DNA of 58,438 nt from Candidatus Heimdallarchaeota archaeon. Its GTDB lineage: Archaea > Asgardarchaeota > Heimdallarchaeia > Heimdallarchaeales > Kariarchaeaceae. Under the pieces are notes generated by a model, which had not been told where the DNA came from, searched no databases, and saw nothing but the letters and a program-made list of their open reading frames with translations. The DNA lies in assembly GCA_026702845.1 (NCBI GenBank), contig JADCLS010000025.1, forward strand, positions 1-58,438. Reading direction: 5' to 3'. The position numbers and the translations under genes are program-made. This document shows positions 19,870 through 28,197 of this stretch, in pieces (position 1 is the first letter of the stretch; every line of letters starts with the position of its first letter).

Positions 19870-22026
19870 TTATTTTCTTCTACGTGCGATGGGTACCATC
19901 ACGAAAGCACCGAGGAGGGCCATCCAGAGCTCAAATCCGGGGATGTTAAGACCTGCTGCAACATCAATCACATCAGGTACATCTGCTGTTGGAACTGCCT
20001 CATTGCTATCAGCTGCTTGGTAACCTTCCTGTCTCATAAGATCTCTTGCGGTCTCGTATGAGTAGGGTACATCAGCCTGGATCTTGTCGAACTCACCAGA
20101 GTTGGGGTATGCAATGCTGTACCATGGAATGGCGAAACCATCATGGATCTGCACGAATGTGTCTCTGTCAAGTGCGTGTGAGATTGCCTTTCTGACGTTG
20201 ATCTTCTGTAGATCGGGGTGGAGGAGGTTGAAGATAAGTAATTCAGGACCTCTCATGGGGATAATGGTCTTCACGATGAATCTTGGATCATCAACGTGAG
20301 CTGCAACCTGCTCTGCACCAAGTGAGGTTGAACCGAATGTATCGATTGAACCAGCCTCAAATTGGATCAGCATAGCATTAATATCCTCAATGATAACGTG
20401 ATCAATGGTAAGGATACCCTGATTAGTTGGTTTGGTCTTTGAGGTCTCATCACCAGCATATGCCCAGTAGTATGCTTCCTGATCGTAATCATTGAAGGGA
20501 GCGAATACATCGAGGGAATCACCAGCAATAGCCTCAAGTGCCTGAATCTCAGCATCAGCGCTGTCATAGTAGGTATCTACATCCCATTCGTTGGGGTAGT
20601 ACCAGTCATCTCTGACTGCAAAGGAGTAATATTCTCCTTCCTTAAGGGTTACGAGCTCATAAGCACCAACAAGTGAGGATCCTTCAAAGGATTCCCAGTG
20701 ATTCCATTCCTCAGAATCCCAGGGGTTGAAGGGCATACCAACCTCGAGAACGCTCTCGACGATAGCATCACCATCAGACTCGTTGACATAGTGGAGGGTT
20801 CCACCAAGGAGGTGGGAGGGTAAGGGTTGTACCCATGAACCATACTTGATGTAATCATCAGGAGTTACGTATCTTGAATCATACCAAATGTTGAAGGTAT
20901 CATCAGTGTTGATAGTGGTTGCAACCTCATAATCAACAACACCCTCGAAATCAGCCTCAAAGGAGAGATCGTAGGTATCAGAGTCAATGAAGGTCATCAT
21001 TAGATCGAATGCAGTCTTCATATCATTTGCATCGAATAGATCCTTAGCAACAGCGTTGCCCTCGTAATCAGTGGTAGCACTCCAGTAAGCATTGTCTCTC
21101 ATTAAGAAAGTGAATCTTAATAATGGGACAGCTGCGGTGGATTCATTTGCGTCGTGGTCATAGGTTCCATCCTCAGCCTGGAAGTAGTTCCATGCAAGGT
21201 TGGGGTGGGGGTTGTTGTAACGATCGTAAGAGATCAAACGGGTGTGGGAATAACCAGTCAATTCTGACTGCTCGGAGTCATCAGACTGATAAGGATCAAG
21301 GTTGTACATCTGAGGAGTACCAACTGCAAATCTTAGGTGAGTGCTGTTGGAATCTCTGTCATCCTCGTTGGTCTCCCAGGTTGCACCAAGTGCACGGGAG
21401 GTGACAACACCTTCTTGGGGATCCCAAAGTTCATTGTTTGGACCACCATATCCCTTCCACATAGCTGTACGGAAGTTACGGGCAACTACAGGCAGATCGT
21501 AGAGGAGGTTCTCAAAGTAGAAGTCATTGAATTCTTCGTAGAGAGCCATTCTGTTATCGATGTTCATCTCATAATCGATTTCATAAATCATGTCATCAAT
21601 TTCTGCTTGAGTGTAACCGATGTCCTCTTCCTGCCAAGCTTGCCAGTCGGGGTCTCCGAGCTGGAGCATGTAGTAACCGAAGTACTGATCTGAGGCATAG
21701 TGCCATCCAAAGTCAGGTGTGGGGGTACCACCACCAAAACGTACATGGGCCAGATCGAATGGTCTTCCGGATGAAGCGTGGAGGAGATCTCCGACAAATT
21801 GCCCGAAGGGTTTTGCGAAGATTCTTACATCCATACCAAGAGGAGCAAGGGCCTGTTTTACGTATAGGGCGTAAGACTCGGTGGTTCTTGAACCTGCTTC
21901 AGTATAGTAATAAAGCTCAAAGTTTGTTTCAATATAGGAACTCTGAGCAGAAACAGTATTAGCCATTGCAGAGACGCTGAGTGCAAATACAGCGATAATT
22001 GCAAAGCTGAGTAACTTTTTGTTCAT
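19870..22026 (-). CDS. Circularly permuted SBP_bac_5-type solute-binding protein, highly expressed
   Basis: 718 residues: signal peptide 1-27, C-terminal helix about 696-714 and tail RRRK, so a surface-anchored receptor for the peptide/nickel-family importer. The fold is in permuted order: the usual C-terminal segment is at 35-195 (YALYVKQALAPLGMDVRI, then FDLAHVRFGG and the NRMALYEEFN helix), the usual N-terminal segment starts at 231 (FAVGTPQMYNLDP) and the RKAISHALDRD and ETARDLMRQEGY segments end the domain near 670. Codon choice is clearly more GC-rich and uniform than in neighbours, a sign of high expression. AAGGTG precedes the ATG by about 10 bases. Confidence 0.9.
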   Translation of the reverse strand: MNKKLLSFAIIAVFALSVSAMANTVSAQSSYIETNFELYYYTEAGSRTTESYALYVKQALAPLGMDVRIFAKPFGQFVGDLLHASSGRPFDLAHVRFGGGTPTPDFGWHYASDQYFGYYMLQLGDPDWQAWQEEDIGYTQAEIDDMIYEIDYEMNIDNRMALYEEFNDFYFENLLYDLPVVARNFRTAMWKGYGGPNNELWDPQEGVVTSRALGATWETNEDDRDSNSTHLRFAVGTPQMYNLDPYQSDDSEQSELTGYSHTRLISYDRYNNPHPNLAWNYFQAEDGTYDHDANESTAAVPLLRFTFLMRDNAYWSATTDYEGNAVAKDLFDANDMKTAFDLMMTFIDSDTYDLSFEADFEGVVDYEVATTINTDDTFNIWYDSRYVTPDDYIKYGSWVQPLPSHLLGGTLHYVNESDGDAIVESVLEVGMPFNPWDSEEWNHWESFEGSSLVGAYELVTLKEGEYYSFAVRDDWYYPNEWDVDTYYDSADAEIQALEAIAGDSLDVFAPFNDYDQEAYYWAYAGDETSKTKPTNQGILTIDHVIIEDINAMLIQFEAGSIDTFGSTSLGAEQVAAHVDDPRFIVKTIIPMRGPELLIFNLLHPDLQKINVRKAISHALDRDTFVQIHDGFAIPWYSIAYPNSGEFDKIQADVPYSYETARDLMRQEGYQAADSNEAVPTADVPDVIDVAAGLNIPGFELWMALLGAFVMVPIARRRK

Positions 22027-22044
22027 TTTTTCTTTTCACCTTAA

Positions 22045-22066
22045 TTAGGGGAATCTCTTCCCTTAA
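22045..22066 (-). promoter_or_regulatory. Leader hairpin before the 718-residue binding-protein gene
   Basis: In the transcript: TTA, an A.C mismatch, GGGAA, loop GAGA (GNRA type), TTCCC, TAA. It ends about 18 bases before the start codon, directly 5' of the AAGGTG ribosome-binding site. It could stabilise the message or tune translation. Confidence 0.4.
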
Positions 22067-22143
22067 TGCAGCGTTTTTTAGCAAGACAAATTCTCGATGG
22101 AATATGCTTAGCTAATTTCGGCAAGTGCATTCTATTTCAGACA

Positions 22144-22151
22144 CTTATAAA
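22144..22151 (-). promoter_or_regulatory. TATA box of the 718-residue binding-protein gene
   Basis: Minus strand reads TTTATAAG. Initiation would fall near 22120, giving a leader of about 95 bases, long for an archaeal gene and enough to hold the hairpin at 22045-22066. Confidence 0.5.
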
Positions 22152-22277
22152 TGTAGTACATAGATTCCTAATCGAAAACATATTAAAATAGATTGAATAT
22201 TTTTTATTATCATATCTTCTAAACGTAAAATACTTTATGCACTATTAAGTCTTTTACTCTGACATTCTGACCTTATC

Positions 22278-22292
22278 TTCCGAATATCGGAA
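22278..22292. other. Hairpin TTCCGA-ATA-TCGGAA
   Basis: A perfect 6-bp inverted repeat with a 3-base loop, 17 bases before the larger hairpin at 22309-22327. It may be a protein-binding site or part of a structured RNA. Confidence 0.35.
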
Positions 22293-22308
22293 TGATTAGT
22301 TGTGAAAA

Positions 22309-22327
22309 TGCCGCTAACTCAGCGGCA
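22309..22327. other. Perfect GC-rich hairpin, TGCCGCT-AACTC-AGCGGCA
   Basis: A 7-bp perfect stem with a 5-base loop in otherwise very AT-rich DNA, about 45 bases upstream of the first copy of the duplicated element. No T-run follows it on either side, so it is not an obvious terminator. Confidence 0.45.
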
Positions 22328-22370
22328 AATCAAGGTGAATTGAAACTATAATATGTATAGAACAAGTCAA

Positions 22371-22473
22371 ATATATATCTTTGCCTTGCGGCCATAATTC
22401 TTTAATTAAATTGGGTTTGAGAGCAGTATTCAGCAAATAGCTGAATCAAATAAAGTAATTTTCAGTCTCTGAC
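22371..22473. repeat. Duplicated intergenic element, copy 1
   Basis: About 103 bases; its first 77 bases match copy 2 at all but two positions, then a variable patch is followed by a shared TTTTCAGTCTCTGAC end. It contains a conserved perfect stem-loop, ATTCAGC-AAATA-GCTGAAT. It is preceded by an ACTATAATATG sequence resembling a TATA region. Confidence 0.8.
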
Positions 22474-22738
22474 TAAGTCTACTAAACCAGAACAAGAACT
22501 ACTAATTATTACATATCTGGAAGCTCCAAATTAAATAATACGATTACCGTCACAAATAAATTTAATGCCCAGGAGAGATACATCGAACCAAGAATTAAAG
22601 AAAACTCGAAAAAATAACCCATGTGAGCTTTTCTTACACTTCACGCTTCATCCGGAAATTCTGAATTTTACTCACATTGGGTCTAATTAAGGTGGGTGTA
22701 AATATATCTATTTACAGAACCTTAAGTGAGTAACTATA

Positions 22739-22840
22739 ATATATATCTTTGCCTTGCGGCCATAATTCTTTAATGAAATTGGATTTGAGAGCAGTATTCA
22801 GCAAATAGCTGAATCGGATAGGTTATTTTCAGTCTCTGAC
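22739..22840. repeat. Duplicated intergenic element, copy 2
   Basis: Second copy, offset 368 bases from the first and in the same orientation. It keeps the ATTCAGC/GCTGAAT stem-loop and the CAGTCTCTGAC end, while the stretch between them has drifted. Conservation of both ends with a loose middle suggests function in structure rather than coding. Confidence 0.8.
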
Positions 22841-23020
22841 CAACTATAGTGTTCCAGATGGAAAAATTGTATATCAACTGTATTGAGAATGTCCTTGCAG
22901 GTAACATGTGAGTTTCAAGATTTTAATTACTTCTTTTAGATTCAGTTATTATACCTTAATAACTCAGATATAGATTTTTTATATGATAAAAATTAATACT
23001 CATTCTATGTTCTAGTCTCT

Positions 23021-24184
23021 TTATTTTATTGAATTAAGTGGTATATCTACAGAATATTCTTTTTCCGTATTCCAACCCTCTTTTTCATCATAATTTTCAT
23101 GATAGAAGTAATAAGACATAAAACTTTTAGGATCGATTTGATAACTATGATATGAAATTGGATCAGATAATTCCCATATAAGCTTTGATAATTCTACCGT
23201 ATGTTTTGAAGACCCTGCGGAATAAATTACATATTGTAAATTATCATCAATACTAATCCTTACTCTCATGGGTAATACATTTGATTTTGTAAAATTCAAA
23301 CATACATTTTTGCTTTCCTCATCTTGAAAATGACCTGTAATTAATTGAAAAGTATTAATGCCAAATATTTCTGTATTATAGTTTAGAATTGCTCGATCAA
23401 TTACTGAATCCATTACTTTTCTTATTCTTCTTGAAATTGTACTCTTATTCACACCATAATTTGATGCTAATTCTGTAATTGAAACCTTTCCATTAATAGT
23501 CAATTCACGAAGAAGTTTTGCATCTAAATCACTTAATTTGTAGATTTCATTTGAATTCTTCTCTAATTGTGAAATACTAATACTCATCTTTGCTTTTTCC
23601 ATGATATCGAAAAGCAATGATTCTTGGATTGAGTTTTCTTTCCAATCACCAGTATAAGTATCGATATTAGATATTTTAGGCAATCCCTCTACAAATTCTA
23701 TTTCATTACAGATTACGATATTACCAATACCCAATTCATTTGAAAGTATTTGATAGGTATTATCCATCATTACCCTTATATCTTCAGGAATATCAAATTG
23801 TGAATACAATGAGAGACCATTACCAATTATTTCGGCTCGAAAATGAGTATATGGATGATCATCACAGAATTTCTTAATTTTTCGTAGATCTGAATAACTT
23901 CTAATTCGCTCAAAAATTACATGTTGTCTAATTAAACCAATAGACTGTGGGTTATACCTTATTTCAACCTCTGTTTGTAATCTTGTACCTAAGACAGGAT
24001 CTGCAATTTCTTTATCTTCATTTATGAAATTTGCAGATTTCATTGCATTTATTCTTTCCTTTATTGTTGCAGCTGTAAGGCCAACTTCTCGTGCAATTTC
24101 TGCATAGGAAGCTAATGGATTTGAATATAAGATAAAGAATATATTATAATCATACAAATCCAATTCGTGCTTCTGCAATTTCAA
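23021..24184 (-). CDS. Double winged-helix transcription regulator
   Basis: 387 residues with two Lrp/AsnC-like winged-helix domains: residues 8-55 (SYAEIAREVGLTAATIKERI) and 217-262 (SITELASNYGVNKSTISRRI). Each is followed by a beta-rich segment of about 100 residues that could be a ligand or dimer domain. Two DNA-binding domains in one chain could bridge two sites. Start is TTG at 24184: GAGGT lies 8 bases upstream and the only nearby ATG runs straight into a stop. It follows a small secreted-protein gene by 27 bases, and the duplicated elements lie just downstream of its 3' end. Confidence 0.8.
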   Translation of the reverse strand: MKLQKHELDLYDYNIFFILYSNPLASYAEIAREVGLTAATIKERINAMKSANFINEDKEIADPVLGTRLQTEVEIRYNPQSIGLIRQHVIFERIRSYSDLRKIKKFCDDHPYTHFRAEIIGNGLSLYSQFDIPEDIRVMMDNTYQILSNELGIGNIVICNEIEFVEGLPKISNIDTYTGDWKENSIQESLLFDIMEKAKMSISISQLEKNSNEIYKLSDLDAKLLRELTINGKVSITELASNYGVNKSTISRRIRKVMDSVIDRAILNYNTEIFGINTFQLITGHFQDEESKNVCLNFTKSNVLPMRVRISIDDNLQYVIYSAGSSKHTVELSKLIWELSDPISYHSYQIDPKSFMSYYFYHENYDEKEGWNTEKEYSVDIPLNSIK

Positions 24185-24211
24185 GATAGTTTACCTCATT
24201 TGCATAATACT

Positions 24212-24688
24212 TCAATAAAATCTCAATGAGTGCAGAAGAGGTTCAGTACCCGATCCACCTGGGGGGTCAAAAATGAGATTCCCATGAGTTAGTGTTGTTC
24301 CACCTGTTTTTAACACTACCCATGCATCTGCTTGATAATCACCAGATTCAATTGCGTGATTCCAAAAGAAATTTTCAAATGTAAGATAGTTCAGTCTAGT
24401 ATTTACATGATATGCATACATATGGTTTAATCCAGATGGTTGAGTCAACTGTACATAATAATCAAAATTGGCCCTGTTAGCACACAAAATTTGAAATTCT
24501 ACTTTTACAAATACATCATCTTCTGCCCCATCTCCATCGAGATCTGCATAATAACCCTCTGTTATTGAAATATCGACACGCGGTGCATCACATTGATCAG
24601 CCTGAATGAGCTTTTCTGGGGCACCAGAAACCATTCCCATAGTTCCCATTAATACTAATAAGAAAACTAGAGAAAATTTACTTTTCAT
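24212..24688 (-). CDS. Small secreted protein of unknown function
   Basis: 158 residues with a clear signal peptide (1-22, ending MVSGA). The mature part is a small beta-domain with a calcium-loop-like DLDGDGAEDD and two Cys. No C-terminal helix, so it may be released. No family recognised. It probably shares a transcript with the double-HTH regulator 27 bases downstream. Confidence 0.6.
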   Translation of the reverse strand: MKSKFSLVFLLVLMGTMGMVSGAPEKLIQADQCDAPRVDISITEGYYADLDGDGAEDDVFVKVEFQILCANRANFDYYVQLTQPSGLNHMYAYHVNTRLNYLTFENFFWNHAIESGDYQADAWVVLKTGGTTLTHGNLIFDPPGGSGTEPLLHSLRFY

Positions 24689-24914
24689 GGATGCAACTAA
24701 CTCAATTAAATATTTAAATCATTTGGTTAATTGGTAAGAATTTCTCTATGTTCGACAATCGTAAATTGAATAAACTCAAATCTGTAATTATTCTACTCAT
24801 AACTCACAGAGTTATTATCATTTTTGAGAAATCAAAGAAAATTATCAGAATAGTAATACGAGTATCGGAAAACCAATACAACTTTACAACATTTCGTATT
24901 TTTCAAAGAATTAA

Positions 24915-25283
24915 TTATTCCTCTACAATCCGTATCTCCATCTCCCGACCATGATGTGTGGGTAAGGTCTTCTTGGGGGCTGAGCTTGATTTGAGTAATT
25001 CCCTTTTCATGTGTTCTGGAATATCAAATCTCTTAGAGCATACAATACAGTAATAATAGATATCCTGTACTATTTTTGGCTTATCATCAGAGGGAATTGG
25101 TTTGAGCCTTTTCTTTTCTTCCTCCATATCAATGTATCCAGATGTGTCTTTACCCTGGGCTCTGAAGATCACCTGACCACAGAGATGGATGATTGATCTC
25201 ATTCTGGACAAAGCTTCCTTCTCAATCCTTGTTGTTGATATGAAACTCTGCATGGGCCAACGAACAGTATCACTCATACCCAT
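24915..25283 (-). CDS. Small protein with a CxxC and His-rich end
   Basis: A 122-residue soluble protein, basic, with one CIVC motif near residue 79 and H-x(n)-HH residues downstream (EHMKREL, THHGRE) that could complete a zinc site. No family recognised. ATG at 25283 with Met3 as alternative. The opposite-strand frame at 24748-24954 overlaps its end and is not convincing. Confidence 0.5.
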   Translation of the reverse strand: MGMSDTVRWPMQSFISTTRIEKEALSRMRSIIHLCGQVIFRAQGKDTSGYIDMEEEKKRLKPIPSDDKPKIVQDIYYYCIVCSKRFDIPEHMKRELLKSSSAPKKTLPTHHGREMEIRIVEE

Positions 25284-25404
25284 GGCAATAGCTAGCCCTG
25301 GATCATTGTCAGTATCGTGTAAATATTTTGCCTACAAATAATGATTGCATAAAATTTTGAGAGAAAAATGTACTTTATTTCTGCTTAATTGGATAATCGA
25401 TAAA

Positions 25405-26742
25405 TTAGTCACACATATAGTATGGAGCACCAATGGTCCCAAAATAGCTATCCATCAGAATATTGAGATCATTATCCATAACCACCAGCAAAGTATCTGA
25501 ACTTCCAGCATAGCTGGATTGGTAAGATCCATCAGTAATGAGACTGTTGTTAGCAAATCGGCCATAGAGCAGAATAACTCCACCACTACTTGCAATATGT
25601 GTCTCTTCGTAATTATATGGATGGTCATGGGTATTGTAATCATATAATTGTGAAGATTCAATAATCGATCCACCTGTAAATTCGTACATCACTGTACCCA
25701 GAGCAGCATCTAGAATAATATTGAATAGAATTCTATCGGATAACTTCACCACATCAAAATCCAGGATAAATGGAGTATTTATGCTATCTAGATAGGTGCT
25801 GGTTCCGGATACTGGATCGAAAGCATAAACACTACTATTCCGATCAAAAGTTTCCACACCGTATAATACATTATCAAATGGTTTGAAGCTCATTTTACCA
25901 TACTCTTCTCTGTTAATAGTTAGCTGATCTTGAAAAATATAGTCAGAATCATAGGAATTGATGATATATTCAAATTGTAGTAAGTTTGATTCATAGTAGG
26001 ATATAATGATAATATGATACAAAGTATCAGCAGTAGTACTGATATCTTCAAGTCGATAACTGATTCCACCTGTGATTTGTGCTGTATCAACATGATGAGG
26101 TAAGGAAACAGGATCTAATTCCATTCCTGCAGCGTTGAATCGAATAAACTCATATGAATACGAATTGAGATCAGTAAGTTCTGAGGTTGTAGTATAACCG
26201 ACAAGAATATCATCTCCTATCGTAAACACCTTAATATCAAAACCAGTGACATCGATTATCTTCTCCCATTGTTTTTGCCCTACTGAATTGAATTTCTGAA
26301 GCAGAAAATCTCCTTTGAATATTGATCGAATAATGTAGATATTATCATAATTGTCAATAACTAGGTCAAATTTCAAGTCTGGAAGGTGATCGGGATCATA
26401 GGGATTGTCATTATAACCTTTTATTGATTCCATAAAGAGGAGATTACCATCAGTATCCAGCTTCACCAGCACAAATACTTCTTCTCCTTCAATTGATTCA
26501 ACACCTGACTCACCATAGTTGGGGTCATCTGTAAGAAAATAGTGGTTGATAAACACTATATTTTCCTGGCCATCCACTTTCACAGGACTGAGTAGGCCCA
26601 TATCTCTGTAATCATCCACCCAGCAGACCTCTGGAGTATAGAGAAGGATAAAAGGCACAGTAATCATTGCTGCAAACACTAGCATCTGCAGTAGTACTTT
26701 GAAAATTACTTTCACTAAACAGAGGATTCTTTGTACATTCAT
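25405..26742 (-). CDS. Exported beta-propeller-like protein
   Basis: 445 residues with an N-terminal helix (about 10-36) that is a signal anchor or signal peptide. The rest shows repeated strands of the type VFVLVKLDTDGNLLFMES, FLLQKFNSVGQKQWEK and SDTLLVVMDNDLNILMDS, spaced 60-70 residues apart, resembling the SBBP-type blades of secreted beta-propellers. No catalytic residues are evident. It probably displays a ligand-binding surface outside the cell. There is no C-terminal anchor. Confidence 0.6.
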   Translation of the reverse strand: MNVQRILCLVKVIFKVLLQMLVFAAMITVPFILLYTPEVCWVDDYRDMGLLSPVKVDGQENIVFINHYFLTDDPNYGESGVESIEGEEVFVLVKLDTDGNLLFMESIKGYNDNPYDPDHLPDLKFDLVIDNYDNIYIIRSIFKGDFLLQKFNSVGQKQWEKIIDVTGFDIKVFTIGDDILVGYTTTSELTDLNSYSYEFIRFNAAGMELDPVSLPHHVDTAQITGGISYRLEDISTTADTLYHIIIISYYESNLLQFEYIINSYDSDYIFQDQLTINREEYGKMSFKPFDNVLYGVETFDRNSSVYAFDPVSGTSTYLDSINTPFILDFDVVKLSDRILFNIILDAALGTVMYEFTGGSIIESSQLYDYNTHDHPYNYEETHIASSGGVILLYGRFANNSLITDGSYQSSYAGSSDTLLVVMDNDLNILMDSYFGTIGAPYYMCD

Positions 26743-26846
26743 ATCTTATTGGGTTTATCGATAAAAAAATGTTTGAACTTGAATATTGATTATATTGTAA
26801 AATTTTGGATGTATAATTAAAATGGGGTAATTATACGCTATTTAAT

Positions 26847-27986
26847 TTATTTCTTGAATTTTCTGGGAACTACGTATGCGATGATTGCAAGGGACACGAA
26901 GGAGAGGGCAGCCTCAAATCCGGGGGTGTCGACTGTTCTCTCAATCACGGTCTCGGAACCTTCAATGAACCAAGCACCAGACATTGCACTGAGGAAATCG
27001 AATGAGAATTCGAAATCAACTTCATTGTCGGTATCTCCATAGGTACCTCTAAGACCTTCGTGATCGTAGTAGTGATAACCAATACCAGCATCACCGAGGA
27101 CAACTACACCAATGTAGGTGGAGGTGTCATTGGCACCACTGTATCTTACCTTGGCTACTGTGGGTGCGGTATCACCAATAAGGTGAAGACCCTCAGCATC
27201 AAAGAGGAAAGCACGACCAATGGTGGAGGTAACCCACTCATCAGTTGCATCATCCATGGAACCGGTGGAATCGATTTGACCAACGATTGAGATTTCCTCA
27301 TTCATGGTTGAACCCTCAACGGTAACTTCGCACTCGTTGATCTCAACGGTAGCATTTCTCTGATAACCATATACTGGTACAGTGTGTGCTCTTGAGATGT
27401 TCTCACCAGCAACTGCAACATCAGTCACATCATAGCTAAGGGCATAGTCCTTAACGTCAAAGTCACCAAAGTCAGCAGCAGCTTCTCTGATACGAACAGT
27501 GATGGAATCGGTAGCATAGCTGAAGGTTCCATCCTCTGCCATAAGGGAGTAGATGAATGCAACGGTGTGATCATAGGCACCAGTTAGTGATACAAAACCA
27601 CCAGAACCGGATACGTATCCAGCACCAACGGTGGATACAGAACCATCAATTACCATATCAAGTTGACCAGCAGTTGCGAATGCCTCGGTTGGGGTACCTG
27701 TGTAGTTGAAGATATCTGTCCACATTGTGTAACCGGTAATATTTACCTTAACAGTCAGCAGAACTGGCTCAGAAGAGACAATGTCGTAGGTGCCATAGGT
27801 GGACATAGCAATCTCGTCCTGTGCAAGGGAAGATTCACCAACGAAATAGATGTCTAGACTGGCAGCTGCACCATCATTAATGTAATTTACCTCAAAATCC
27901 ATGCTGTTGCTTGCAGCAAGTGAAGCACTGCTGGAGGCTAAAAGCAGGAAAAGTGAAGCAAATAGTGTTAGTTTTAAGACTTTCAT
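26847..27986 (-). CDS. Abundant anchored surface protein
   Basis: 379 residues: signal peptide 1-24, Ala/Thr/Gly-rich beta-type mature region, then TPGFEAALSFVSLAIIAYVVPRKFKK at the end, read as PGF-type motif, helix and basic tail. Codon use is strongly biased and more GC-rich than in neighbours, as in the 718-residue binding protein, implying high expression. A cell-envelope or S-layer-like role is plausible but unproven. GGAG lies about 8 bases before the ATG, with a hairpin at 28009-28026 in the leader. Confidence 0.7.
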   Translation of the reverse strand: MKVLKLTLFASLFLLLASSSASLAASNSMDFEVNYINDGAAASLDIYFVGESSLAQDEIAMSTYGTYDIVSSEPVLLTVKVNITGYTMWTDIFNYTGTPTEAFATAGQLDMVIDGSVSTVGAGYVSGSGGFVSLTGAYDHTVAFIYSLMAEDGTFSYATDSITVRIREAAADFGDFDVKDYALSYDVTDVAVAGENISRAHTVPVYGYQRNATVEINECEVTVEGSTMNEEISIVGQIDSTGSMDDATDEWVTSTIGRAFLFDAEGLHLIGDTAPTVAKVRYSGANDTSTYIGVVVLGDAGIGYHYYDHEGLRGTYGDTDNEVDFEFSFDFLSAMSGAWFIEGSETVIERTVDTPGFEAALSFVSLAIIAYVVPRKFKK

Positions 27987-28008
27987 ATTCTTTTCTCCTA
28001 TAAAGGAA

Positions 28009-28026
28009 TCTCTAACAAATTAGAGA
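28009..28026 (-). promoter_or_regulatory. Leader hairpin before the abundant surface-protein gene
   Basis: Perfect 7-bp stem TCTCTAA/TTAGAGA with a 4-base loop, ending about 22 bases before the start codon and just upstream of GGAG. Its position matches that of the hairpin before the other highly expressed gene (22045-22066). Confidence 0.4.
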
Positions 28027-28197
28027 GTCAAATTATTGACTATGTTGTAGTAGCACGAAGTAGTTTTTAAAAGTTAGTGATCAAATGAGTATCGGTGATA
28101 ACAACTATTTTGTTTGGACACTTTTAAACTATCCGGACTTTGTTGTTTTTGGTACGAATATCGCCCCATTGTTCTTGAATTTTCCATGTATTGGAAC

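Larger units (their letters stand above)
22152..23020. other. Long intergenic region with duplicated element and hairpins
   Basis: About 870 bases without a credible gene on either strand. It holds two copies of a ~103-base element (22371-22473 and 22739-22840), a perfect hairpin at 22309-22327 (stem TGCCGCT/AGCGGCA) and a smaller one at 22278-22292 (TTCCGA/TCGGAA). It separates the strongest-looking gene of the window from a double-HTH regulator gene. Small RNAs, a large regulatory region or an origin-like element are all possible. Confidence 0.55.

Noticed and set aside
22309..22327. Rho-independent-type terminator
   Set aside because: Stem is good but no T-run follows on either strand, and archaea do not generally use this signal.
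22371..22840. CRISPR array
   Set aside because: Only two units, each about 100 bases, spaced 368 bases; CRISPR repeats are 23-37 bases with regular short spacers.
24748..24954. 68-residue plus-strand open frame
   Set aside because: Ile/Lys/Arg-rich low-complexity translation, no ribosome site, and it overlaps the end of a better minus-strand gene.
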